A stretch of DNA of 64,000 nucleotides from Burkholderiaceae bacterium (GTDB lineage: Bacteria; Pseudomonadota; Gammaproteobacteria; Burkholderiales; Burkholderiaceae_C): contig JAUYTN010000033.1 of the NCBI GenBank assembly GCA_030695205.1, positions 434,001-498,000 of the forward strand, written 5' to 3'. Of the stretch, positions 56,449 through 64,000 are shown piece by piece. Under the pieces are notes generated by a model. The model made no database searches. It was not told where the DNA came from and saw only the letters and a program-made list of their open reading frames with translations. Positions within the stretch are counted from its first letter, which is position 1; every line of letters starts with the position of its first letter. The position numbers were made by a program, and so were the translations under genes.

Positions 56449-59385
56449 CTACATGGGGGCAGGTCGCCCGAACAGATAGCCCTGGAAGGCTGTGCAGCCC
56501 ATCACCTCCAGCAGCTGCTTTTGGCCCTGGGTTTCGACGCCTTCGGCCACCACCTCCAGGCCCAGGCTCTGGGCCAGCTGCAAGATGGTGTGGGCGATGG
56601 CAGCATCGTTGGGGTCGGTGAGCAGGTCGCGCACAAACGACTGGTCAATTTTGAGCACCGTCAGTGGCAGGCGTTTGAGGTAGCTGAGCGAGGAGTAGCC
56701 GGTACCAAAGTCGTCCAGCGAGAAGCAAATGCCCCATTGCGCCAGTGCCTTCATTTTGGTGACGGTGTCTTCCAGGTCGTGCAGCAGCAGGCTCTCGGTC
56801 AGCTCCAGCTTGAGGCGCGACGGCGGAGCACCGGTGTCTTGCAGCACCTGCTGCACCTGCTCCACAAACTGCGGCTGGCGCAGCTGACGGGCACTGAGGT
56901 TGACGGCCAGCGTCCACTGCGCCGACACCGGGTCGGCTGCCCAGCGCACCAGGCACTCGCAGGCGGTGCGCAGCACCCACTCGCCGATCGGCAGAATCAG
57001 GCTGGTCTGCTCGGCCACCGGAATGAACTCGGCGGGCGAGACCATGCCACGCTGCGCATGCCGCCAGCGCAACAGCGCCTCAAAACCCAGGGTGCGGCCC
57101 TGCACATCGACCACCGCCTGGGTGTAGAGCGACAGCTGATTGAGCGCCAGGGCCTCGCGCAGGTCGCGCTCCAGCTCGGCGCGGCGCAGCACCATATCCT
57201 GCATCTGGGGGTCAAAAAACCGCACGGTGTTGCGGCCCGCCGACTTCGACTGGTACATGGCCAGATCGGCCCGCTTGAGGATGTCTTCCACCCGCTCGTC
57301 GTGGTTGTGGAACAGGGTGATGCCTATGCTGGGGGTGTTGTGGTGCGGGCCATTGCGCAGCGGGTAGGGCTGGGTAAGGGCTTGCAGCAGCTTCTCGCCA
57401 ATGGCGTTGGCGCGGATGGCCGCACCGGGCGCATCGGTGCCCAGCTGTCCCAGCAGCACCACGAACTCGTCGCCGCCCAGCCGGGCCACGGTATCTTGTT
57501 CGCGCACGGCCTCGCGCAGGCGCTTGCCCACGTGCTGCAGCAACACGTCGCCCTGGTCGTGGCCCTGCGTGTCATTGAGGTCTTTGAAGTTGTCGAGATC
57601 GATGAAACACACCGCCCCCCACTCCTGGTGGCGGCTGCTGGCGGTTTGCGCCTGGGCCAGGCGCTCGTGAAACAGCCGCCGGTTGCACAGCCCGGTGAGC
57701 GGGTCGTAAAAGGCGAGGCGCTCGATTTGGGCCTCGGTGCGCTTGCGCTCGGTCACGTCCCTGGCCATGCCCAGCACACCAATGGGGTTGCCGTGCTGGT
57801 CAAACACCGCACGCTTGACCACATCGAACACCCCGATGGCGGCATCGCCCGGACGCATGGGCAGGGTCTGCTCGAACACCACTGGCGCGTGGCTGTTCAG
57901 GGCGCGCTGGTCGGTGTCGCGGTGCCCGGGCATGAGGCCGCCGGGCACCAGGTCCTCTTCGGTGCGACCCACCACCGCATCCAGCGTCTGGCCAAAGGCG
58001 TCGAGGGCGGTAGGGTTGGCCATGATGAACGCACCGGCCGTGTCTTTGAGCCACACCCGGTCTGGAATGGCCTCAAACAGCGCGCGCAGGTGCAGCTCGC
58101 TGCGCGCCAGCGCAGCCTGGGACTGGAAGTAGTCGGTGATGTCGGCAAAGGTGCGCACCCAACCCCCGCCGTCGAGCTGCCGGGTGCGCACATCCAGGGT
58201 ATGGCCATCGTGGGTCTGGCGGGCGTAGCGGGCGGGTGCATCGAGCACGCCATGGCGGTCAATCTGGTACAGCGCTGCCAGATCGCCTTGCACCATGTCT
58301 GGCGTCAGGTAGCCGTTGGCCAGTTGCCACTCCACCACCTCACTGAGCAGCGGCTGGCGTGCCAGCAAGCCGTCGGGAATGTGCAGCAGCTCCAGCAGCT
58401 GCTGGTTGTAGTAGGTCACACGCCCGTCTGCCGACACCATGAGCACCCCGTGCCCCAGGCTGCCAAGTGTGACCTCCATCAGCTGGGTGCGCAGGCGCAG
58501 CTGCTCGTGGGCGCGTTGCAGCTGGTCGTCTGCGTCCATCCCGTCTGTGACGTCGTTGGCCACCCCGTACCAGGCCAGGGTGCCGTCGGCATCGGCATAA
58601 GGCACCGCATGGGACTGCAGCCAGCGCACACCTGCATCGCCGCTCAGGCGAACCCGAAAATTCTCTACCCACGGCTGCAGGCTGCGCGCCGAATGCTCCA
58701 GGCTCTCACGGCAGCGCACGTAGTCCACCGGCAACACCCGCTGCAACACACACGCGGCGTCCACCCGAGCCTCGTCGGGATCCACCCCGAACACGTCGCG
58801 CACCATGCCACTGATGAACGGCAGGCTGAACCAGCCGCCCGGGCTGCGCCGCAGCTGAAACACCAGCCCCGGAATGCGCTGGAACAACAGGGCCGTGGCC
58901 TGTTTGTGCTGCTGGTGGGCCTGCTGGGCCTTTTTCAGCTCGGTGATGTCTTGCGCGGTGCCGCGGTAGCCCAGAAAACCGCCCTGCGCGTCGCGGCAGG
59001 GCAGGCCCTGCCAGCGCAGCCACTGCACCGCTCCGCCAGGGAGCACATGCATGAGGTCCAGCGGCTTGAGGGTGTGCTGCTGGTCCATGTGGGCCTGCAG
59101 GGTGTCTGTGGGGGGCTGCTGCACGGCCACCGGCCACAGCGTCCACAGGCCATGGCCCATGCAGCGCTGCAGCAGCGAGGGGCTGGCCAGCCGCCCCAGC
59201 AGCGAGCTCACCCGGTGCTGCGCATCCGTTTCCCAAACCAGGTCGCTGCTCAGCGCGAGCAGCGAGCGCCAGTGGGCGGCGGTGAGGTCTGCGCCGTCTG
59301 CCACCAGCGCTGCGCCCGCCAATACCCCTGCCGCACCCGACTCGGGAGTGGTGCGGCAATCGGTCGCATCAAGGGGTGTTTTCAT
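56449..59385 (-). CDS. multi-PAS GGDEF-EAL bifunctional c-di-GMP protein
   Basis: 978 aa, no membrane segment, so cytosolic. About four PAS modules (residues ~35-150, 165-290, 300-415, 425-555) end in helices such as TAQDITELKKA and ARDVTERKRTEA. GGDEF: YDPLTGLCNRRLF (~560) and the intact ARLGGDEFVVLL (~635). EAL: GFEALLRWRH (~770), NLSARQ, LELTES, LDDFGTGYSSL, LKIDQSFV, VAEGVET and GYLFGRP. Both cyclase and phosphodiesterase sites look intact. The ATG at 59385 is chosen; the frame is open for another ~1 kb upstream only because it runs antisense to the deacetylase gene. Confidence 0.92.
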   Translation of the reverse strand: MKTPLDATDCRTTPESGAAGVLAGAALVADGADLTAAHWRSLLALSSDLVWETDAQHRVSSLLGRLASPSLLQRCMGHGLWTLWPVAVQQPPTDTLQAHMDQQHTLKPLDLMHVLPGGAVQWLRWQGLPCRDAQGGFLGYRGTAQDITELKKAQQAHQQHKQATALLFQRIPGLVFQLRRSPGGWFSLPFISGMVRDVFGVDPDEARVDAACVLQRVLPVDYVRCRESLEHSARSLQPWVENFRVRLSGDAGVRWLQSHAVPYADADGTLAWYGVANDVTDGMDADDQLQRAHEQLRLRTQLMEVTLGSLGHGVLMVSADGRVTYYNQQLLELLHIPDGLLARQPLLSEVVEWQLANGYLTPDMVQGDLAALYQIDRHGVLDAPARYARQTHDGHTLDVRTRQLDGGGWVRTFADITDYFQSQAALARSELHLRALFEAIPDRVWLKDTAGAFIMANPTALDAFGQTLDAVVGRTEEDLVPGGLMPGHRDTDQRALNSHAPVVFEQTLPMRPGDAAIGVFDVVKRAVFDQHGNPIGVLGMARDVTERKRTEAQIERLAFYDPLTGLCNRRLFHERLAQAQTASSRHQEWGAVCFIDLDNFKDLNDTQGHDQGDVLLQHVGKRLREAVREQDTVARLGGDEFVVLLGQLGTDAPGAAIRANAIGEKLLQALTQPYPLRNGPHHNTPSIGITLFHNHDERVEDILKRADLAMYQSKSAGRNTVRFFDPQMQDMVLRRAELERDLREALALNQLSLYTQAVVDVQGRTLGFEALLRWRHAQRGMVSPAEFIPVAEQTSLILPIGEWVLRTACECLVRWAADPVSAQWTLAVNLSARQLRQPQFVEQVQQVLQDTGAPPSRLKLELTESLLLHDLEDTVTKMKALAQWGICFSLDDFGTGYSSLSYLKRLPLTVLKIDQSFVRDLLTDPNDAAIAHTILQLAQSLGLEVVAEGVETQGQKQLLEVMGCTAFQGYLFGRPAPM

Positions 59386-59625
59386 GGTGGGAAACCGGGC
59401 AGCGTGACAGCAGACACATACTAAGTCAATCGGCGCAGTTCGTGTGTGCGCACCCACTCGGTGGCCTGGGTATGACCGGCATAACTCCCTTCGGTCAGTG
59501 GCAGCTCGGCCTCGGGTGATGCGTTGTGTTTCATTTTTACCAGGGACTTGTTGCACATCAAGCCAAAGCCCTGGTTCAGGTTGACAATGTCTGGCCGGAG
59601 ACACACACAACGACGGAGACCCACC
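59386..59625. other. divergent intergenic region with a possible small reading frame
   Basis: This 240-bp gap separates the divergent c-di-GMP and deacetylase genes. A minus-strand frame from an ATG at 59558 to a stop at 59421 would give 45 residues (MCNKSLVKMKHN...HELRRLT), with polar, protein-like composition but no clear ribosome-binding site. CGGAG at 59613-59617 serves the deacetylase gene. No promoter can be placed confidently. Confidence 0.35.
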
Positions 59626-60552
59626 TTGCTCAGCGCCTTCATCACCCACCCCGACTGTGCCCGCCACGAAATGGGCCCCCACCACCCCGAATGCCCCGAG
59701 CGCCTGGCCGCCATCCAGGACCACCTGCTCGTCAAGGGCCTGCTGGACTACATGCTGCCCCACGACGCGCCGCTGGCCACCGAAGAGCAGCTGGGCCGCG
59801 CGCACAACGTGCTGTACGTCAAGGAAATCCTGGCGGCCTCGCCCGCCGAGGGTTACCACGCGCTGGACCCCGACACCAACATGAACCCCTACACCGTGCA
59901 GGCGGCTTTGCGCGCCGCCGGTGCCGCCATCCGCGCGACCGACCTGGTCTTGGCCGGTGAGGTGGCCACCGCCTTTTGCAATGTCCGCCCGCCCGGCCAC
60001 CACGCGGAGCATGCCGAGGCCATGGGGTTTTGTTTTTTCAACAACGTGGCGGTGGGCATTCGCCATGCCCTGGATGTGCATGGCCTGGAGCGCGTGGCCC
60101 TGATCGACTTTGACGTGCACCACGGCAACGGCAGCGAAGACATTTTTCAGGGCGACGACCGGGTGCTGATGTGCTCCATCTTTGAAAAAGGCCTTTACCC
60201 CTTCAATGGCGAAGAAGCCAAGGGGCCCAACATGGTCAATGTGGGCCTGCCCAGCCGCTCGGGCGGCGACAAGTTCCGCGAGGCCGTCTCCAACGAATGG
60301 CTGCCCGCGCTGCATGCCTTCAAGCCCCAGATGATTTTCATCTCCGCCGGATTTGATGCCCACCGCGAAGACGACATGGGCAACCTGGGTTTTGTCGAGG
60401 CCGATTACGCCTGGGTCACGCAGCAGCTGATGGCCGTGGCCAAAGAACACGCCCAAGGCCGGGTGGTTTCATGCCTGGAGGGGGGCTATGTCATGAGCCC
60501 TCTGGCACGCAGCGCAGCAGCCCATGTGAAGGTACTGATCGGCGCCGACTGA
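59626..60552 (+). CDS. histone deacetylase-family (AcuC/acetylpolyamine-type) deacetylase
   Basis: 308 aa. Zn-dependent deacetylase fold: FITHPDCARHEMGPHHPECPERL (N-terminal hallmark), RPPGHHAEHAEAMGFCFFNN with the catalytic His pair (~125), IDFDVHHGNG (Asp and His zinc ligands), ISAGFDAH (third ligand) and LEGGYVMSPLA. The TTG at 59626 is proposed as start because CGGAG lies 8 nt before it; an ATG at 59587 would add 13 residues. It is followed 83 bp downstream by a lysine acetyltransferase gene, suggesting the pair acts on the same acetylated proteins. Confidence 0.88.
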   Translation: MLSAFITHPDCARHEMGPHHPECPERLAAIQDHLLVKGLLDYMLPHDAPLATEEQLGRAHNVLYVKEILAASPAEGYHALDPDTNMNPYTVQAALRAAGAAIRATDLVLAGEVATAFCNVRPPGHHAEHAEAMGFCFFNNVAVGIRHALDVHGLERVALIDFDVHHGNGSEDIFQGDDRVLMCSIFEKGLYPFNGEEAKGPNMVNVGLPSRSGGDKFREAVSNEWLPALHAFKPQMIFISAGFDAHREDDMGNLGFVEADYAWVTQQLMAVAKEHAQGRVVSCLEGGYVMSPLARSAAAHVKVLIGAD

Positions 60553-60635
60553 CGCCCCCACGGATACCCGCCACCTGGCAACAGGTGCCCCACCACAGCC
60601 TGCCAAGCGCAGGCTGGCCTTACCCACCAACGACC

Positions 60636-63314
60636 ATGGACAAACACTACCTCACGCCGCTTTTCTCCCCCCAGTCTGTGCTGGTGTTCGCCGGCAGCCA
60701 AGCCGAAGGCGCTGCAGCTTTTGCGCATGCGCAGCGGGTGCACGACAACCTGACGGAACAGCGCTTCAATGGCGAGCTGCATTTTGTGGATATCCACACC
60801 AGCGGCACACTGGCGGATCTGGCGCTGGCGCGGGCCGACTTGGCCATCATCGCCCTGCCCCACGGCGAAACCGCCGCCGCACTGGAAGTGGCTGGGCGCA
60901 TGAAGTGCAAAGCGGCCCTGGTCATCTCGGCGGGCATGGGGGCCGACCTGGCCACCGATCTCAAGCGCATTGCCCGCCGCTCGGGCATGCACCTGCTGGG
61001 TCCCAACTGCCTGGGGCTGCAGCGCCCACACAGCGGGCTCAATGCCAGCATTGCCGGGACCATGGCAGCCAAAGGGTCGCTGGGTCTGATCAGCCAGTCG
61101 GGGGCGCTGACCTCCTCCATCCTGGACTGGGCCCGCAGCAACAGCGTGGGCTTTTCGGCGGTGGTCTCCCTGGGGCCGAACACCGCGGTTGACTTGGCCG
61201 ATGTGCTCGATTTTCTGGCCGCCGATGCACAGACCCAGAGCATCGTGGTCTACATGGAGGGGATTGGCAGTGCGCGCCGCTTCATGAGCGCCCTGCGGGC
61301 TGCCGCCAATGCCAAGCCGGTGGTGGTGCTCAAAGCCGGGCGCAAGCCCGCAGGCAATGCAGCCGCCCAGACCCACAGCGGCACCATCGTGGGCAGCGAC
61401 GACGTGTTTGCCGCCGCCCTGCGCCGCGCAGGGGCTGTACGGGTCCGCTCGTTTGTCGAGCTGTTTTCGGCCGCCAAGTGCCTGGCCTCGCGCTACCGCC
61501 CGGTGGGCAAGCGCCTGGCCGTCGTCACCAACGGTGGTGGCCCCGGTGTGCTGGCGGCCGACTGGATCAGCGAGCTCGGCCTGGAGCTGGGCACCTTGTC
61601 GGCGGCCACGATCGAGGCACTCAGGCCCCAGCTCTCGCCATTGGCCAGTCTGACCGACCTGATCGACCTGGGCGAAGACGCCTCGGCCGAGTGCTTTGCC
61701 AAGGCGGTGGAGGCAACGGCCAAAGACAGCCAGGTGGACGGCATCCTCGCCATCCACTCCCCCAAGTTCGGCATCGACGCGCATGCGGTAGCGTCCGCCC
61801 TGGCCGACCTCAAGCCCAAAATGCGCAAGCCCTTGCTGGCCTGCTGGATGGGGGACGCGGCCGTGGGCGAAGCCCGCCAGCGCCTGAGCGACGCCAGCAT
61901 CCCCAACTTCCGCACCCCCGAAGCCGCTGTGGGCGCGTTTGGCAACATCGCGTCCTTCTACCAAAACCAGCTGCTGCTGCAACAAACCCCGCCACCCCTG
62001 TCCACCCTGGCTCAGCCCGACATCGAAGGGGCGCGGCTGCTGATCGAAAGCGTGCTGGCCGAGCGGCGCAAGGTGCTTACCGAGATGGAGTCCAAGTCGC
62101 TGCTGGCGGCCTTCCACATCCCGGTGACCCAGACCATTCTGGCGCGCACGGCCAACGAGGCCATGATGATTGCCACCCAGCTGGGCTACCCGGTGGCGCT
62201 CAAGATCGACTCGCCCGACATCAGCCACAAGTCCGATGTCAACGGCGTGGCACTGGGCCTGGCACACGCCACCGCGGTGCGCGACACCTTCAACGACATG
62301 GTGCAAACCGTCTCGCGCCTGCGGCCAGACGCGCGCATCAACGGCGTGACCATCCAGCGCATGGCCAGCGCACGCCGTGGCCGCGAAATCTATGTGGGGC
62401 TGGTCACCGACGACCCGTTTGGCCCGGTGATCGCCTTTGGTGCCGGGGGCACCATGATCGAGCTCATCAACGACCGCGCCATGGCCATGCCACCGCTGAA
62501 CCAGTTTCTGGCGCGCAGCCTGATCGGGCGGGCGCGGGTGGCCGAAACCCTGGGCGAATGGCGGGGGCTGGCACCCGCCAACGTCACCGCCGTCGAGCAG
62601 ATTCTGCTGCGCGTCTCCGAAATGGTGTGTGAGCTGCCGCAGCTGCGGGAGATGGACATCAACCCCATCATCGTGGACGAACACGGCGCCATTGCGGTGG
62701 ATGCGCGCATCGTCATCGACCAGGCCGCCAGCTCGGCGCGCGACTACAGCCACCTGGCCATCCTGCCCTACCCGGCGCACCACGAGCAGGTGTGGCCACT
62801 GCGAGGTGGCGGGCAGTACACCATCCGCCCCATCCGGCCCGACGATGCCCACATGCTGCAAGCCTTTGTGAAAGGCATGACGCCCGAGAGCCGCTACTTC
62901 CGCTTTGTGTCCTCACTCACCGAGCTGCCTCCGGGCATGCTCTCGCGCTTCACCCTGATCGACTACGACCGCGAGATGGCCCTGGTGGCCATCCACGAAA
63001 CCCGAGAGGCCCAGCCCGACGGCAGCGTCAGCGTGAGCCAGCGCATCGTGGGGGTATCGCGCTACGTGACCAACGTCGATGGCACCACCTGCGAGTTCGC
63101 ACTGGCGGTGGCCGATGACTTCGGCGGCAAGGGCCTGGGGTCGCGGCTCATGCTGAGCATCATGGAAGCAGCCCGTGAAAAAGGTCTTGCCGAAATTGAA
63201 GGCCTGGTGCTGGTGAACAACCCCGGCATGCTCAGGCTGATGAAGAGCCTGGGCTTCACCATCAAGCCTTATGCCGAGGACGCCGACTTCAGGCTGGTGA
63301 CCCACGCCCTCTGA
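60636..63314 (+). CDS. patZ: protein lysine acetyltransferase, Pat/PatZ (YfiQ) type
   Basis: 892 aa, close to PatZ (886 aa). Order: a CoA-binding domain (SPQSVLVFAGSQAEG, ~1-120), a succinyl-CoA-synthetase-like domain (LLGPNCLGLQRPHSGLNAS, GLISQSGALTSSILDWA, ~125-450), an ATP-grasp domain (GYPVALKIDSPDISHKSDV, ~470-690) and a C-terminal GNAT domain (YTIRPIRPDDAHMLQAFV, VADDFGGKGLGSRLM, ~735-885). The phospho-His position of the ligase family is QTHSG; whether it is active cannot be told. It acetylates and silences enzymes such as acetyl-CoA synthetase in known species. The ATG at 60636 is chosen over an earlier in-frame start inside the preceding gene. Confidence 0.93.
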   Translation: MDKHYLTPLFSPQSVLVFAGSQAEGAAAFAHAQRVHDNLTEQRFNGELHFVDIHTSGTLADLALARADLAIIALPHGETAAALEVAGRMKCKAALVISAGMGADLATDLKRIARRSGMHLLGPNCLGLQRPHSGLNASIAGTMAAKGSLGLISQSGALTSSILDWARSNSVGFSAVVSLGPNTAVDLADVLDFLAADAQTQSIVVYMEGIGSARRFMSALRAAANAKPVVVLKAGRKPAGNAAAQTHSGTIVGSDDVFAAALRRAGAVRVRSFVELFSAAKCLASRYRPVGKRLAVVTNGGGPGVLAADWISELGLELGTLSAATIEALRPQLSPLASLTDLIDLGEDASAECFAKAVEATAKDSQVDGILAIHSPKFGIDAHAVASALADLKPKMRKPLLACWMGDAAVGEARQRLSDASIPNFRTPEAAVGAFGNIASFYQNQLLLQQTPPPLSTLAQPDIEGARLLIESVLAERRKVLTEMESKSLLAAFHIPVTQTILARTANEAMMIATQLGYPVALKIDSPDISHKSDVNGVALGLAHATAVRDTFNDMVQTVSRLRPDARINGVTIQRMASARRGREIYVGLVTDDPFGPVIAFGAGGTMIELINDRAMAMPPLNQFLARSLIGRARVAETLGEWRGLAPANVTAVEQILLRVSEMVCELPQLREMDINPIIVDEHGAIAVDARIVIDQAASSARDYSHLAILPYPAHHEQVWPLRGGGQYTIRPIRPDDAHMLQAFVKGMTPESRYFRFVSSLTELPPGMLSRFTLIDYDREMALVAIHETREAQPDGSVSVSQRIVGVSRYVTNVDGTTCEFALAVADDFGGKGLGSRLMLSIMEAAREKGLAEIEGLVLVNNPGMLRLMKSLGFTIKPYAEDADFRLVTHAL

Positions 63315-63354
63315 ACGACGCACCACCAACCACCGCCGTGCCGGGCGGCGGGGT

Positions 63355-63380
63355 GGTCAGCCTCCTGGGTGAGGCTGACC
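63355..63380 (+). terminator. hairpin after patZ
   Basis: GGTCAGCCTC (63355-63364) and GAGGCTGACC (63371-63380) form a perfect 10-bp stem with a CTGGGT loop, 41 bp after the patZ stop. No T-run follows directly. Confidence 0.6.
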
Positions 63381-63411
63381 AGGGTAAGCTCTTGCCACCG
63401 TCATTTTTCAA

Positions 63412-63470
63412 TGTTTTTGGCCATTCACGCTTATAAATAAACAATAGTTTGCTATTGTTTATTTATTGCC
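63412..63470 (-). repeat. dispersed AT-rich element, long-hairpin copy
   Basis: On the minus strand ATAGC (63455-63451), 18 nt, AAGCG (63432-63428). The arms extend to a perfect 15-bp stem (63433-63447 with 63452-63466) around a 4-nt loop, the longest of all copies. It lies between the convergent patZ and chemotaxis receptor genes and could terminate both. Confidence 0.8.
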
Positions 63471-63494
63471 CATTGTGTGCCAGTACCACCCCCT

Positions 63495-64000
63495 TCAGCG
63501 GCTGCGGTTGGCAGCGCCGCCCAGGCGGGGCGAGTCCGCATGGGCGTGGCGCCTGGGCGCGGGCAATGGTGGAGTGCGGCTGGCCCGAGCGGGCGCTGCC
63601 GGGGGCGCCTTCAGGGCGGGCGCGGCCTGGGCAGTCCGCCCACGGGGGGCAGCGGTGACGGTGCGCAGCTGCCGCTTGACGATCGCGTCGTCAGCCACTC
63701 CGTCGTTGCCGGTTTTGTAGGTGGACAGGGCCTGCTGCAGGCGCATGGTCTGGTGGGTCAGGCTGTCGGCAGCGGTGGCCACTTGCTCGACCAGGCTGGC
63801 GTTTTGCTGGGTCAGGTGGCCGAGCTCGCCCACCGCACCATTGACCTGGGCAATACCCTCGCTCTGGGTCTGGGCGGTGGCGGTGATGGCACCAATGACC
63901 GCACTGACTTGCTGCACGCTCTGCACAATTTCGTTCATGGTCCGCCCCGCGTCGGCCACCAGCTGGGTGCCGCTTTGCACCTTGGTGACGCTGGTACCGA
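63495..64000 (-). CDS. methyl-accepting chemotaxis protein, C-terminal part (partial)
   Basis: The gene runs off the right edge; about 168 codons are visible. The segment GTSVTKVQSGTQLVADAGRTM, then IVQSVQQVSAVIGAITATAQTQSEGIAQVN and LTQQNASLVEQVATAADSL is the descending arm of the receptor signalling coiled coil, with methylation-type residues. A Pro/Ala/Arg-rich tail of ~70 residues follows. It lacks a clear CheR-docking pentapeptide at the end. Sensor and membrane parts lie outside the window. Confidence 0.9.
   Translation of the reverse strand, partial: GTSVTKVQSGTQLVADAGRTMNEIVQSVQQVSAVIGAITATAQTQSEGIAQVNGAVGELGHLTQQNASLVEQVATAADSLTHQTMRLQQALSTYKTGNDGVADDAIVKRQLRTVTAAPRGRTAQAAPALKAPPAAPARASRTPPLPAPRRHAHADSPRLGGAANRSR

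Noticed and set aside
55030..59424. A 1464-codon plus-strand open frame
   Set aside because: It runs antisense to the M20 and PAS-GGDEF-EAL genes, both of which have complete domain motifs. Long antisense frames are expected at this GC content, and it shows no recognisable motif of its own.
59421..59558. A 45-codon minus-strand gene
   Set aside because: The composition is plausible, but there is no ribosome-binding site and no family match, so it is noted only within the intergenic entry.
56449..60456. Extension of the GGDEF-EAL gene to 1335 codons
   Set aside because: The extra ~360 codons lie opposite the deacetylase gene, which has intact catalytic motifs. The ATG at 59385 directly precedes the first PAS domain.
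1..64000. tRNA and rRNA genes
   Set aside because: I looked for cloverleaf-like GTTCGA-type segments and rRNA motifs in the intergenic gaps and saw none. A tRNAscan or Infernal run would settle it.

Overview
The window is GC-rich (third codon positions almost always G or C) and carries a betaproteobacterial gene set, most likely a member of the Comamonadaceae (Burkholderiales). The main support is the order lptD-surA-rsmA divergent from amgK, a uvrA / MFS / ClC / ssb block, single-chain PntA (541 aa) followed by PntB, a Pat-type acetyltransferase, and a dispersed AT-rich repeat of a kind I associate with this family. The genus cannot be fixed from sequence alone. It is chromosomal housekeeping DNA with a few accessory blocks. 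I see no rRNA, tRNA, CRISPR array, prophage or intact insertion sequence.

Layout. 1-905: the end of an unidentified gene and a decayed IS21-type istA remnant. 918-8803: uvrA, an MFS exporter, an antisense-overlapping ClC protein, ssb, a ribosome-hibernation-type protein and a His/Pro-rich lipoprotein. 8877-15387: a ynjBCD-like ABC importer with a CDP-alcohol phosphatidyltransferase (ynjF) and a choline-kinase-like phosphotransferase, divergent from an ECF sigma / zinc anti-sigma pair. 15452-19444: mnmA and nudJ separated by a flavocytochrome-c sulfide dehydrogenase flavoprotein and a TauE exporter. 19684-25321: pntAB, fadD, and an MTA/SAH nucleosidase. 25312-33022: a copper-handling island (DUF411, a Met/His-rich protein, CusF-like, cupredoxin, multicopper oxidase, an outer-membrane factor, and the CopRS two-component system). 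33015-45900: corA, bepA-like protease, an EAL protein, moaC, a CaCA antiporter, a YecA/UPF0149 protein, a broken SPFH-SHOCT gene, maeB, and a barnase/barstar pair. 45879-54823: rsmA, surA, lptD, amgK, rsmE, MFS, and a lipase-like hydrolase. 54853-64000: an M20 peptidase, a PAS-GGDEF-EAL protein, an HDAC-family deacetylase beside a Pat-type acetyltransferase, and the C-terminal end of a chemotaxis receptor.

The strongest unexplained signal is a short AT-rich element present nine times in 64 kb. All nine copies obey the rule [G/A][T/C]AGC, exactly 18 nt, AAGCG. Several fold into a hairpin with a CAAA-type loop and changing but paired arms. Three copies lie inside protein-coding sequence: within uvrA, at the start codon and signal peptide of the bepA-like protease, and within the M20 peptidase. 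Others abut the starts or stops of genes. Second in interest are the ynjBCDF-kinase cluster, which reads like an uptake and head-group pathway, and the adjacent lysine acetyltransferase / deacetylase pair.
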